Shown here one piece after another: positions 1 through 12,700 of a stretch of DNA of 64,000 nt; positions within the stretch are counted from its first letter, which is position 1, and every line of letters begins with the position of its first letter. The notes beneath the pieces were generated by a model. It worked only from the letters and a program-made list of their open reading frames with translations, searched no databases and was not told where the DNA came from. Origin of the DNA: Batillaria attramentaria (Eukaryota > Mollusca > Gastropoda > Batillariidae); contig JACVVK020000225.1 in NCBI GenBank assembly GCA_018292915.2, forward strand, positions 605,001 to 669,000, written 5' to 3'. A program made the translations under genes and the position numbers.

Positions 1-541
1 CCCCCCACAAACAAAACAAAAACAAAACAAAACAAAAAATAAAACAAAACAACAACAACAACAACAAAAACCGATGAATTGTGCTGGCGCCGCACACACT
101 CTGCACTGTTTATGAAGCGGAACATCCACAGATAGAGAATTAATAGAGACTTAGAGAGTCCCGAGCTCTTTGTAGCATCTGATAGATCTAAACACTTGTG
201 TACAGGTTTTAAAACATGTTCCAAGTGTGAGAATCAATAGCTATCTATACACAGTTGGAGCATAAAATATTTGTCCATTTAGGGAAATACCATGCGTGTC
301 CTCAACGCACAGTTACCGAGGATTTTCGGGTGAAAGGTCAGCTCCCGGAACTGCAACGCCGACAATGAAGGAATCAATGACCACGCTGTCACTATTTGTG
401 GATACCATATAGAGGAATAGGTGGGGTTTTTTTTGTTGTTGTTGTTGAAGGAGACATTATTGTGCTGTACCTGTCTTTGTGCAGTGTACAATGTTTGTCT
501 TGTCAGTCTGTCCATAAAAAAAGACAATAAAAAAGGAATAG

Positions 542-573
<32 letters not shown>

Positions 574-650
574 GGTAGGAAACGCTGTTAAAGACATAGA
601 AACAGACAGACTGAGAGGCAGAGAGACATGGAGAGATTTGAAATAGTCAC
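1..650. other. GPCR downstream intron/flank, low complexity
   Basis: No exon can be recognised here. On the minus strand this lies just past the donor of the last visible GPCR exon, so it should be intron. I looked for a TM5-TM7 exon in all three minus frames and saw none. It holds an A/C-rich tract at the left edge and a (TTG)n microsatellite near 541-575. Confidence 0.6.
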
Positions 651-1797
651 CTTGCAGGTCCTGCGGAAATCGTATGACGCAGCCTCCGGCTTCACCGACC
701 CACTGCACCACCACCGGCACGTACGACAAGAGAACCAAGGAGCAGACCACCATGGCGACAACCACCCTCACCGACGTCTTCACAGTCACGATTCTAGCGC
801 TCTTCAGTGGAAAAACCACCACCAAGAGGCGCTCGAAAGTCAAGCAGACGACCAGCCACGAACACAGGACGTGGTTGGCCGTGCACAGGTACTCGGCGGA
901 CGCGCATGCGGGTCGCGACCGGAAGTAGACCAGAACTGGAGTCCCGAGCTCGATAGCGAGGAGGTTGACCCAGAAAAGGGCACGAATGACAAGCGCGAAG
1001 GAGTCGCAAGCAGCCAGGGCGAGGAGATAAGGGCTGTAGGAATGGTGTCGCATGTTAGGACGCAACATCAGCGCCACAGTGAGCATGTTGCCGACGAAAC
1101 CGGCCAGGAGAACGACCGGCAGGACAGCTAGACGAAGCCAGACTCCAGTGACCGTGGCCTGCTGGGCGTCAGGGTGCTCGATGAAGGAGGGCCAGTACGC
1201 ACCGATCCATATCTCCCCTAGAATAATCCAAGCATTTTGTCAACTCTCTGTCAACGTCAAGACACTGACAGGCGTCCAGTTAGTCTGATTATTGCCCGTG
1301 AAGTTGTGGCGTCAGCTAATGGGCGAGAACTCTTTAGGGTAACGTCGAATTTTGCTGCCGTAGTATATACAGACCATGTTTGTAGAACTGAATCTGTCTT
1401 AGCAATTTATTGAATCCGAGAATCCAAAGAAAAAAACAAAACAAACAAACAAACAAACAACCCCCCCCCCAAAAAAAAAAAAAACAACTGCCAAAAAAAA
1501 ACCCAAAATAACACACACAAAAAACAAAAACAACAACATCAACAAAACAACTGAAAACTCTCACTTGTTGTCAGAGAAGCACACTGTGTACTGGCACCAT
1601 AGAAATGAACTGAACTGTTTTTCAAACTCACCGTGAGCACTGATGAAAGAAGTGTTGGTGATGGATTCCCATGTCTCCGTTGTCCCAGAACCGTCAGAGG
1701 GAGATGTCGACATGCTGCTTACGACAAAGCTGGTCGTGGACACGGCAAGACTGGACATGATGGCCTGAGAATGGCAGGCGAGTTCTGCACAGATCAT
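651..1797 (-). CDS. Class A (rhodopsin-family) G-protein-coupled receptor, 5' part only
   Basis: Two exons are visible on the minus strand: 1632-1797 and 651-1217. They join in phase 1, forming a Gly codon, and the second ends at a GTGACT donor. Together they encode about 244 residues. The N-terminus is Ser/Thr-rich with an NTS glycosylation site and would be extracellular. TM1 carries GFVGN. TM2 has LALAACD with the conserved Asp. TM3 starts after a conserved Cys and ends in TFERLLVVVFPL, the ERxxxxxFPL form of the DRY motif. TM4 and a Cys-containing second extracellular loop follow. TM5-TM7 are missing because the gene runs off the left edge. The ER/FPL pattern recalls molluscan neuropeptide receptors of the FMRFamide/GPR139-like group, but the ligand cannot be inferred. 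The start could be the Met at 1797 or the in-frame Met 13 codons later. Confidence 0.8.
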
Positions 1798-1964
1798 GAC
1801 TTCCGTAACTGAGACATACTAGTGATGTTGCTGAAATAATCACAACCAGGGATTTCGCAAGGAAAAGTCTGACCTGTTCTTTACCGTGATTTTCAGCCTT
1901 GTAATTTCAGCCAGTAAAGTAAAGTCGCAATTTCCAGGCCGCGATTGGAAAGTTTAGCATACTC

Positions 1965-1982
1965 TCTGTCTCTGTCTCCGTC

Positions 1983-2031
<49 letters not shown>

Positions 2032-2040
2032 TCTTTTTTT
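1965..2040. repeat. (CTGT)n/(CT)n microsatellite
   Basis: Tandem tctg/ctgt units run into a pyrimidine tract just upstream of the GPCR 5' exon. Confidence 0.95.
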
Positions 2041-2700
2041 TTTGTCTTTCATCATGTGGTTTCACTGTAATCGACATGCATCTAATTATATCATCGATGT
2101 TCTTGTCAAACTATGTTTGTGTAAAAAGATACTATCATAGCACCTGAGCATGATACTGACGGTAAAGTTTTTCACTGGTCAATTGCGCACTACACATCTG
2201 TCGAAAAGAAGACGGTTCACAAGGCTACGCGACACAGATGCAAATCTGGATGAAAACGCTATATATTCCCCTTACACATAACGCTGCAGATGACACCCTA
2301 GAAATGCTTTAAAATTCACCAAAAAATTCACAAAAATCAGGCAGCCATAGACTCATGCGTAGAGGAAATTTCAACAAATTCCAATATTCCGTTTTTTGGC
2401 AATGTTGGCAGCGACCACATACCCCCTCATTCCGCGGTCGTCTGCTGGCTCCTGTGCCAGCCGCGCATGAATACAAATAGTCCACAAGCCAGCCTCATTT
2501 TTCCCTAATTTTACTATTACCTGGCATGAAACTTGTTTGCAAAGCCAACAAAAAGCACCAGATTGCCATATTTTACTATGCACACAAATTTTAAAAGGGG
2601 CAAAGATTTTCTACTATATTTAGCCGAATGCCAGGTTGTCTTTATGTCGTTCGATCTGGGCCTGTTTGTGCTCTGGCGTTTGTACTTCAGGACTCAGTCC

Positions 2701-2719
2701 TAGCGCGCGCGCGCGCGCG

Positions 2720-2803
<84 letters not shown>

Positions 2804-2877
2804 TGTGTACGTGTGTGTGCGTGCGTGTGCGGTGTGTGTGTGTGTGTGCTTGTGTACGTGTGTGTGCGTGCATGTGC

Positions 2878-2926
<49 letters not shown>

Positions 2927-2934
2927 GCACGCTT
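2701..2934. repeat. Compound (GC)n-(GT)n microsatellite with internal duplication
   Basis: A short (GC)n run passes into a long (GT)n run. An interrupted block containing cttgtacgtgtgtgtgcgtg appears twice inside it. The long open frames of alternating Cys-Val or His-Thr across it are artefacts of the dinucleotide repeat. Confidence 0.95.
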
Positions 2935-3332
2935 CAAAAAAAAAAAAAAAAAAAACTTGAACAACGGGAGAGTCACGGCAGACCTTGTCTAACTAAAACA
3001 AAAAAAAAAAAAAAAAAAAATGGAAGCCGATACTTTTATATCGTGTGCGTTCGTGCTGAAGTACTAATGCGCTACTGTCTGTTATGATGAGTGCCGGTAA
3101 GTTTAATGGGACGATGACGAAAATGCGTGTGTACAAAACACTCGTGCCATAGTTTGGCTTGTTCCGTATTCATTCGTGAGTAACGTTAGAAAGGAATTTG
3201 ACAGAGCTCCTAGGAAACGACAGGGCCCAACTAAGAGAACGTATAATGAGGGCAGAATCTTTGTTTTGCAAATGTCGTTAAAAAATACATAAAAAGATTT
3301 AAAAAACAAACAAACAGGAAGGTGCTCGTAAT

Positions 3333-3565
3333 TTGTTATTGGGCTGCCATTAGCTAACAGTCGCCTGTGCACACGACTAAAATTTAACAATAGATATGTA
3401 TTTGCATTATGTTGCTTGAACGCGATCATCTGGATGAAACCCTAAAGGAAACTGAACAATATGTTATTGGGCTGTCATTAGCTAACAGTCACCAATGTAC
3501 ACAACTCCAGTTTAATAATAGATATATATGTTGCTTGAACGCGATCACTTGGAACGAAACTAAAA
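3333..3565 (+). repeat. Tandem duplication, about 120-bp unit, two copies
   Basis: Both copies run from gttattgggctg, through attagctaacagtc, to gttgcttgaacgcgatca. They differ by point changes and small indels, so the duplication is not recent. Confidence 0.85.
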
Positions 3566-3671
3566 AAACAACAACCAAAAAAAAACAACAACAAAAAACC
3601 CGGGGCATCGCTGCCCGAACAATGTCAACACATCCACATTCGTAAACAATTTCGATCTTTATTTTATTTTA

Positions 3672-3736
3672 CGTCACGTCACGTCACGTCACGTCACGTC
3701 ACGTCATGTTATGTTATGTTATGTTATGTTATTTTT
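3672..3736 (+). repeat. Pentanucleotide array (ACGTC)n then (ATGTT)n
   Basis: Seven head-to-tail acgtc units are followed by about six atgtt units. The second motif could derive from the first by C-to-T change. Each junction creates a TGACGT half cAMP-response element on the minus strand, which may be coincidental. Confidence 0.95.
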
Positions 3737-3758
3737 AACATGCGTGCCAGTGAACGTT

Positions 3759-3871
3759 CCCGGCTGGGGCCAAATATTTGTGTTGGCCTTTTTCTCGTTG
3801 CCCTTTCTTTGATATCACACATATTTGGTGGAAAAGGAGGTTAAACTCCCAAACACCCACCCACCCACTCC
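3759..3871 (+). mobile_element. tRNA-derived SINE, 5'-truncated, with target-site duplication
   Basis: This is the 3' two thirds of the SINE seen complete at 61332-61507. It begins at cccggctggggcc, after the box B region, and continues through tttgatatcac and tggtggaaaagg to a cacccacccaccc tail. The 12-bp sequence ccagtgaacgtt occurs exactly on both sides (3747-3758 and 3872-3883). A 5' truncation with a target-site duplication is the signature of LINE-driven target-primed insertion. Confidence 0.9.
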
Positions 3872-4678
3872 CCAGTGAACGTTACTGCCGTGTTAAATAT
3901 CTCAACAACAATGCAGATATGGACAGGGCAGGAGAACAATTCCATCATAGTTGACATCGAGATTTGTTTTCAGAACAGAGAATACAGAAGCAAAACACCA
4001 GGAATGTTTAGATAAACTCAGACTGGGTACATTCAGTGGGAACTGATCTCCCCGAAACGTCAAACATGAATTCGATTTGAAAAATTCAAACGGCACATTC
4101 AAACCATTAAAAATTCACTTGGTACTGTATTCATCCTTCAGAGAATAAGACGTTTAGGGTCTAACATTAAAAATAAGGCAACCGATTCAAACTGACTTGG
4201 CAAATATGTTTGTAGCTAAACTTACGTTTTCACCTAAAATTACTATAAAACATTTAGGAAAAGGTCTTTTTAAGTCATTAAAACAAAATTAATGTACACA
4301 TTTCCGTAATAATGATGAGTGCCAAAGGAAAGAAAACTAAATAATTACCTTTACATACTATATCTGTTGGAAGGATATCCAGATATGAGAACAAAGGTAC
4401 GTGTGACTTTATACACCTCTGCGACATCGACCAGACTGGGGCAGGGAGGAACTGGAGAGAAGGTGAGGAGGAAGGGGGCCGGGGGAGGCGGGAAGGTGGG
4501 TGGAGGGAAATGAAGTCGGTGTGGGTGGGGTCTTCTGTGAGTACTTACCTGTGGATTCCGCTAATGGGTGGAACACCGCATTTTGTGAAGTGGCCGGAAA
4601 AATAATTGTCAGATTATTTGCTATATCAAAAATATCCTTTACTTCTTTTATGGTATCATGTTTCAAGAAAGATCGCAC

Positions 4679-4805
<127 letters not shown>

Positions 4806-5045
4806 CACGTTTTCAACAAAGACACAACAGAAAAATTAAAACGTGATGAAAGAGTCATTGACATTTCAAAGTTTAACATTGTAATTTGTAATTGCCTGAG
4901 TTCAAACTAGTTCTGCCAATGAAAACATTTCCTCAGCAGTTCAAACCCGCAAGACTTGAATCCAAACAATCTCTGGTGTAATTTACGTACACCGATAAGG
5001 AAACGGTTCAGTCTGTAAGATGCTGTTGGGAATTTTGATAATTAT

Positions 5046-5261
5046 TATGCAATTAAATCATTATATAATTAAAATAATCATGCCACCACTAAAATAAATG
5101 TGATAAAAAATAACATAAACATTTTCTTATACTGCTTATTTATTTTGTGTATTTATGCAATTAAATCATTATATAATTAAAATAATCATGCCACCACTAA
5201 AATAAAATGTGATAAAAAATAACATAAACATTTTCTTATACTGCTATTTATTTTGTGTTCT
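5046..5261 (+). repeat. Recent tandem duplication, 108-bp unit
   Basis: Two nearly identical AT-rich copies start at tatgcaattaaatcatt at 5046 and 5154. They differ only by one-base indels, so this is a young duplication. Confidence 0.93.
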
Positions 5262-5340
5262 GCATCGTTGGCTGAAGGGGATATCAAACATTTATCGGAA
5301 AATGGAGTAGGATAGTTCCTGGGAAAGAACGGGAAAATAA

Positions 5341-5780
<440 letters not shown>

Positions 5781-5854
5781 CTGTTTCGCAGTGATCCTCG
5801 GATTTCTACTTTTGTGGAAATGATACCTTTGTCTACCTCTCTGTCTTTGCCATG

Positions 5855-5940
5855 CGATTTCTACGAACCGGGCTCAAACCTAAGACCTCTGGAAATGGGG
5901 CGGCTGGAAAGCTCACCACTTAACCAGCCCTGCAGATCCC
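5855..5940 (-). mobile_element. tRNA-like SINE head, antisense
   Basis: Read on the minus strand there is a box A-like tggttaagtggtgagc followed about 35 bp later by a box B-like ggtttgagcccgg. Spacing fits a tRNA-derived SINE head. No cloverleaf with a paired acceptor stem is evident, so it is not a functional tRNA gene. The 3' body would lie toward the (CA)n array. Confidence 0.5.
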
Positions 5941-6429
5941 GATTGCGGCAGTTTTCCTATTTCTTTATTGATTTGCTTGCCATGCTAAACAGAAGGACTG
6001 GCCTCAATCTGTCTCCTTGCCGGACTTTATGCCTGCTGATACTCTCGGCGGTGACTTCAAGTTGTGAGGAAGGAAACTTGTCTGCTTACTGGGGCACATT
6101 GCTGTACTTGGGCCATGCTGTTCGTCTACATAACCCAGGGCGGGCACGCATCTGACTATACATTGAGGTCAGTTGTTGTTTTGTTTTTGTTTTGTTTTTG
6201 TTTTTTTAATAATACACGGCTTCCAAAGTTCCGCATGGTTCTTATCGTATCGTCTATGACTCCATGTGTTGCTGACTGATGTAGACGCATTGCCAGCGAC
6301 AACAACTCTTTTGATTCCCCCTCTATCTACATCAGCTAGACCGCCTACTTCGTTGCCGCGCAGTTCCAGCAAAGATTATGGTACTCCTAACCGAAGTCTT
6401 TAGTCATAGTCTTTGGTTTCACTGTGGAC

Positions 6430-6510
6430 TTTGAACACTTCGGGGGAGGGGGGGGGCGTGGAAAGGGGAGGGAGGGGGCGCTGTACGCTCTCCCCCCCCC
6501 CCCCCCGATA
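6430..6510. repeat. G-tract followed by C-tract
   Basis: An imperfect run of G (6442-6479) is followed by an uninterrupted run of about 15 C. The two could pair as a hairpin. Run lengths are doubtful. Confidence 0.8.
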
Positions 6511-6699
6511 CACACACTTACCTACCACTGGGGCGGGCGACAAATCATTCAACGTAGGCCGGATATCGTTCTAGCGGGTATTCTAAACCCTCTTGAGTAG
6601 ATACCTTTTGGCCATATTCAGGGCTGCTGAGCAACCTCTAAGTGTTTGTATCGGCTGCTCTCTCTCTCTCTCTCCCCCCCCCCTTTTTATTTTTATTTT

Positions 6700-6912
6700 T
6701 TCTTCTTTTTCTTCTTAGTATTGCTTGATTCATGTATGTAGTAGCATGGTCGTGTGTGTGTTGTGTGTATGTGTATGCTCTACCTAGTTAGAGCTTACTT
6801 TGCTTACTTTGTATATATATATATATCAGTAGCCTAGCAAGGACAAGATGTAAGACAGGTCTGCGTACCTAATCTTTTATCCTTGTAAAATAAAGTTTCG
6901 TTCGTTCGTTCG

Positions 6913-6953
<41 letters not shown>

Positions 6954-6965
6954 GCTCTCTCTCAG
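6700..6965 (+). mobile_element. Retroelement 3' end with (GTTC)n tail
   Basis: The segment ends in taatcttttatccttgtaaa, then ataaag and a (GTTC)n tail that passes into (CT)n. A polyadenylation-like signal directly followed by a short tandem tail is typical of CR1/Jockey-like LINE or SINE 3' ends. No reverse transcriptase remnant is seen upstream, so the family is unknown. Confidence 0.5.
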
Positions 6966-8820
6966 CATGAACATCATGTATCAACAGCTGCATGGCAGTG
7001 CGCTTTTCCATTGATATGATACCTACATACTGTACACCTACATACTGTACCTTTTTTTTGTTTTCTGTGTGTTTTGCATTGAAACCTAGGTACCTTTTAT
7101 GTGTATGTGTCTCTCTGTCTCTGTGTAGCGTGATAACTATGATATTCTTGCCAGTCTCAAGAGATTCTCGAATCATCCACTCAGTTCAGTTTCAACCTGA
7201 CCAAAAAGACTTTGCTTGTCCAGATCATCAGGATCGCATCTCTGTTGTCTCGTGACTTTCATGTTTGTTTTATATTTACCATGATTGTTATTGCTATTTA
7301 TTGTACGAACGGTTGGCTGAGAACGTTTGTGTATTCAAGTGTCCTCACTTGAACACTGCCCCTAAACTGTTGCACTCCGCTGATTGCAGCCAGTCACAGA
7401 GCTACATACGAAAACTGGCCAAGGCACGTAGTAGTGGGTATCAGTCGATAGCCTTGTAGCAACAGATCTAGATCTGTTGGATGAATAATTAGATGCCGAA
7501 TAGTTACCTGTTATCGCGAAATGCGCACACGCACCACGTCGGGCCCCATGCATAGATTTATTTGCCTTTTGCCTCCACGATCGCTAGCAAGCTGGACAGT
7601 GCCCTGGGTTTTGTCTACACATGTACGGAGTTTGTGGTTAGGACATCCACCTTCAAAATGCCTCCAAAGTTTCTGGGACCCAAGACGGTAAGTTGCAAAT
7701 TTGTCAAGTTCAGTGTGGGATGAATTCCGATCATGAGTTTTTAGGCATGAGGCTTCTTGAGGCCGGATGAGGATCATGAGGCTTCTTGGCAGTTTCAGAA
7801 TATTTTTTGACTGTGAGGTGCCTATAGCTTGGCATTCGGGCCGGATTTAGGCTCGATATATGTTACAGGCCTTTTATTCAATAGGTACAGTATGATGGCC
7901 TCTTGTTGTAACAGAAAATGTGGCTGACAACACAAGCTCCCAAAACGACATTGTCACACGCACTGGATCACAAAATTATTTTACATCACAGACATTACGT
8001 CACAGACAGGCCATTACGACAGACAAGACATTACGTCACAGATGGAACACAGTGGGGTGAACGAAAAGAAACAAATCGAATACGAAGTCTAACCCCATGA
8101 AACCACTTCGCTCCACATGCAATATTATTATTATGAATATTATTATTAACATGATGATGATGATGATGATGAAAAGGTATCGTCAGCTTTGAACAAATAC
8201 TCGATTCGTGGTGTCTGGAGGTCAGTTTTATTTTGTCAACTGAAACTTATTGTCGATCTGATCGGCGGAGTCCCAGAACGTATCCTTGTTGGCATGTCAG
8301 TTTACTAGACTTCACAGAAATCAACGTACTTGAAATGATTGTGTGTTGGCCGGAACAGTTTCGCCTGTGAGTGAACCTGTAGGCCTACGCTCGAAATTGT
8401 CTATCTTAATGATAAGTAGAGCTGTAAATGCGAGACAGTGTCGTCTACAGACTCTGCCGCAAACCGACCGGCGAAAATCAAGTTCAGCTGAAATCCTCCG
8501 GCCGTTGACTGACCGTGATCACACATGAGAGGGATGTCGCATTTCCTTTTCGGACATTTTCACTGAGTGGGTACACACATCGGAAACCAAATGATTCATT
8601 CAAAAGAAAAAACACGTAAAAACTCGTAAAACCGGAATAGAGTGTAAGATACATTGAAACACAAACGTGAAGTTGAGGTACGTACCGATGCATGACCGCC
8701 TGCCGGACGGAGTTGAGTAGGTCCTTCAGGTTCAGTGTTAGTAGTGTACTTCAGTCAAAAGTTCAGCCTGCCGCTGGTGCATCATGCCATGTTTCCGACA
8801 ACTGACTGGGCTCGGGCACG
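6966..8820. other. Intergenic, no gene recognised
   Basis: No supported gene. It includes a possible short first exon at 7658-7687, described separately, a repeated cattacgtcacaga motif near 7993-8042 and a (GAT)n tract near 8153-8173. Confidence 0.5.
7658..7687 (+). other. Candidate alternative first exon (10 codons, strong donor)
   Basis: An ATG opens ten codons (MPPKFLGPKT) that end exactly at a GTAAGT donor in phase 0. IFT43 exon 2 also starts in phase 0, so this could be an upstream alternative first exon of IFT43. It could equally be chance. There is no support beyond the donor and the frame. Confidence 0.2.
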
Positions 8821-8822
8821 GA

Positions 8823-9008
8823 CACAGATAAAGAAAATCTGTACTGAATAGAACATCAAAATCAGTCGCGCATTATCTAGTGACATGTTTTGTTTTTACG
8901 CTGGTCAGTAAACTGGAAACAAATAAAGAAAATCTATACTGAGTAGAACATCAAAATCGCGCATTATTTAGTGACATGTTTTGTTTTTACGCTGGTCAGT
9001 AAATTGGA
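8823..9008 (+). repeat. Tandem duplication, about 92-95 bp unit, two copies
   Basis: Each copy runs from agataaagaaaatct (or an aaataaag variant), via gaacatcaaaatc and cgcgcatta, to acgctggtcagtaaa. The copies are about 93 percent alike by eye. Confidence 0.9.
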
Positions 9009-9793
9009 AGAACTGACTCCATTGAGTTGCACTGAGTCAGTGTGCCGCCGTCCTGCAATGGCTACAGTGTCACACTGAGTATTCATTGTACTGCCGGTAC
9101 TGAGAAGGCCGCATTCCACACACACGGTTCAACTTTTAGCGTAGTTACCGAGCCTTCGGCGAGGCGTTTTTTCGCCGTAACCCACTCGAATTAATCAGTA
9201 AACCAAAATTAGTACTGACTGATGACTGATGTCAGTCGGCGGCCCGGCGGCGAGTGTCACTGAGTTTGTCCAGTGTTTGGTCTGATCGTCATCTACAAAT
9301 CAGTGTCTTTCAGTTCCGGACAGTCATTTGTTGTGGGTAAATTTACAGTATATTACATATCTGTGGTGGGATTACCTGTGGGCGAACCGTGCCGAACCCT
9401 TGCAATCATACACCGGTGCTTTCAGCTGCGCCATCGGGACTGGGCACTTGCAAGTGTCGTCAACAACGTGAGCCATCGGGGATATGTAAACAAAAGTCAT
9501 TACCTCCCCTGATAATTTACGGGAGTGTGTCAATTTTTCAGATGCCAAAGTTATACTTTTGATCATTTTCTGTAATAATATGCACATTGTACACAAAATG
9601 GTGAAATTAATAGCAAACTAATTGAATATCGTGGATGACTTTGTGTATAAGGGGAAATTATAACTCAAACCGTGTAATTAAAAAAGACGGTAAGAACTGA
9701 TCCCTCGCATTCCTCACCAGCACCAACCACAGACGTAGGACGCGAGGACGTTTTTACACATTGCACGACCTACCACAACAAATACACTTCATC
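9009..9793 (+). promoter_or_regulatory. IFT43 upstream region
   Basis: This stretch should hold the IFT43 promoter and 5' UTR. It is rich in cagtga/ctgagt motifs but I see no TATA box. I also see no clear X-box (the RFX site common at ciliary genes). Confidence 0.4.
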
Positions 9794-12700
9794 ATGGATG
9801 ATGACGACCTTGATTTTGGCACATCAAAGAGGGTTTGACTTTAACTTGTAGTTCATGCATTTTCAGCAGAGCTTTGGCTGAGGTTTTGCCATTTTCATCA
9901 AGTGCATTTTTGTGGGAGATCATATTCATCACCAAATCACTCACTTGATGACGAGACTAGAGCAACAACGATCAAGATGACAAACTAGATTGTTGTGTGT
10001 TCTGAAGCAGTGTCAGGAAACGCAGAGCACTGGTTCAGAATCTGCATTTGTTCCTAGATTAGCTTGAGTGGTAAGTTGTTTGTTCTTCAAAGAGTTGAAA
10101 CATAAAGAAGATGGTTTCAAAGATTTGGGCCGTGATTTCACGGTAAGTTTCAAAAATTCAGACCTGTTCAAAGAACCTGGCAGAAGGATTGGTGTTATCC
10201 ACAATCTTGCTTGTGTGTAACACATTGCTTTTGTCTGTGTATAGAGTGCCAGGCAGGGAAGAAGAGCTGCAGCAGCGACACCAGCTGCAGACATAGAACA
10301 AGATGATGATGACTTGTCTGCGCCTGTTAAGCAAGACGTAAGTGCTACTACCGTATTTTAGTGCCTCTTATTAATGGCACAGTTGTGCAGACAAGAGAAA
10401 CAAACTTCAGTGAAAAAGGCCTGGTCTTTTAATTTTCTTAATCCTACCTTATAAGTAAAAAAGCAAATATGAATGTTTGTGGTATGTCTGCTGTTTCACT
10501 GCTCTGATTTAGGTTGTGACTCTATAGCATGTTGCTCTGACAGCAGTTATAATCATGTCTGTGTTATTTAGTTGGTTGACATTAGCATTGCCTTCATTCC
10601 TAATTCTGCCTCACTTTCAGAGAAAAAGCACTCCACCAGATCGACCAAACAAAGCTGTGTCCGGCTGGGGTGAGGAGGCTCCGCGAAAACCTCGGTAACG
10701 ATTTACGTATAAAGCTATACTGACCTTTGAACTATACACATAGATTTTACTGGTTAGTAGGATCATGGTTAATTTGTATGCTTGATTACTGTTGGTGCTG
10801 TGGGCTTCATCCCCGTTGTAGCAATGTTTATCATGTTTGCACACTTAGTATGTGAAATGTTGTTGAAAACAGTTGTCAGTGTTAGAAGTTTGTGTTGTAT
10901 GTTCTAACTGTCTAACAGATGTTAGGGAATGAATGGTATTCACACAGTCAAACCTGTCTGATGTGCATGACTATAAAGTGACTGGAAGAAATACTGCCAA
11001 AAGCAGGCTGCTTATGCTTGAAAATGGGAAAGAAAGCACATAAATGTTTAAATGTGTACATGTTTCACTGCATGGTGGGTTTGACTGTGTAGTGATAAAT
11101 GTGTATGTTATAGCAGCAGAAGACACGTTCATATGAAAGCATTGCATGGTATATTAACTGATGTAAATTTAACGCATGAATACTGGTGTACGTGTATTCT
11201 TGTGACTGTTAGTTAACAACCAGTATTAAATTGTTAATGGTTTGATGTTAGTTTGGATTGTATTAATATTATTCAGGACACGAAACTCATTTCAGTACAT
11301 GTTAATTTCTTATCTTGCATACACCAATGTCTATCCCAGTCTGCTTTGGTTTAGCCCAGGAAGGCTCTCAGTCGTGCACAGATGTGCGTTTTTTTCGCAC
11401 TTTGAGACATTTTGCAGGGCTGAGAATTGTATGCACTTTATTTGTGCATATTTTATATATCTCATGGGCCGCCAAAGTCTTGGTATATCTTCCTGTGCCA
11501 TCGTAGATTAACAATCCGTTGAAATCTACTGTTAAAATGCTTTATCGGAGCACTTCACTGTACTGTTTGTACTTGTCTATTTTGTCTGGTTGGGGTTGAG
11601 ATGGTGCTTATAGATGTTGTGAAGATCGAAAAGTTCATAAATTTTAAGTGAAAACAAGGCACGTATTCAAGACACATTCAGGCACCTGCGTTTTTGGTAT
11701 TTCACACCAACCATTCATAACACCTCTGTGACTTTTTATCAATTCTCAGCCCTGGCATTAACTGCATTAACTCCATCCCATAGACAATCACGAACTGTGC
11801 ATCTAAACACTCTTTTAAAAAGATCTGCTTTTCTGCGTGAGAGTTGCTGATCGAGTTACAATATTTCCGTGTGGACGCTATGACAGTGTGAGCACACCTC
11901 CCATGTCCCCTTTCGAGTGCGCACTTTCTCCCCTGCCTTTCTTCCTATGCCGAGTGTCTTACCCCTTTCAACATGCAGTTGGGGGCAAAAATACCATCTA
12001 AAACCTGAAAATACGCAATAAAATCACTCTCCTATTAAATTCTGCTTGGAGCCGTAGCCTATCGGGAGTCCTGATAAATAATTGTCTGCCATGTTTAGTA
12101 TATGTTGAAACTGGCTCTGTCAGCATCACCTAAATGGGAAGTTACCAGACGCATTGGGGAGAGAAAAAAATCAGTTTCCTTTTCTCATTTTCCCCTCATA
12201 GCTCATTGTTTTGGGTTTTTCTTTTTTTTATCCTTAGAAGTAGGAAAGAAGAACAAGTTTCAACTCTTAGATTGGCAGCAGTATGAAATCTTTGTACTCA
12301 GATTGTTTTCTTCAGTTCATGCTTAGATTAGAATGAAATGATCATGATTATTCTGACGGTGCCTGGTTTCTTTTAATGCTGGCCTACAGACAGGAGAGGT
12401 ACATGTACATTCTGTTGGAATTAAAAAAAAACAAAAAACAAAAACAAATGATGAGTAGATGTTACACTGCTGGTATCAGGACACATGCAGACAGCACAAT
12501 ATGGTTACAGTTAGATCACAAGTTGTATTGTTCTGCGATGAGTGTATGTTAAACAAAGTGCATGTTTTTTAAGAAGCTTTCTTGAAGCCATCCGCTCAAG
12601 AAAGCTTCATTGAAATCATAGTACAGGGACAAAGCCGAAAAATCACTTGCTCGCTGGTGCACAGCTCAGGGACATCCCACAGGCTACCTCAGGGCAGAGG

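Larger units (their letters stand above)
1798..3330. other. Intergenic, repeats only
   Basis: This stretch lies upstream of the GPCR 5' exon. I see no exon-like open frame with splice sites. It contains a (CTGT)n tract, a long (GT)n block and two poly(A) runs near 2936-2955 and 3000-3020. It would include the GPCR promoter, but no core element is clear. Confidence 0.5.

Noticed and set aside
628..1131. Plus-strand open frame of 167 codons
   Set aside because: It is antisense to the GPCR exon, which has clear transmembrane motifs and correct splice sites.
2620..3087. Long open frames of Cys-Val or His-Thr repeats here and at similar sites (4.6, 5.2-5.8, 23.9, 29.6 and 59.9 kb)
   Set aside because: They are translations of (GT)n/(CA)n microsatellites, open in several frames on both strands, with no splice or start context.
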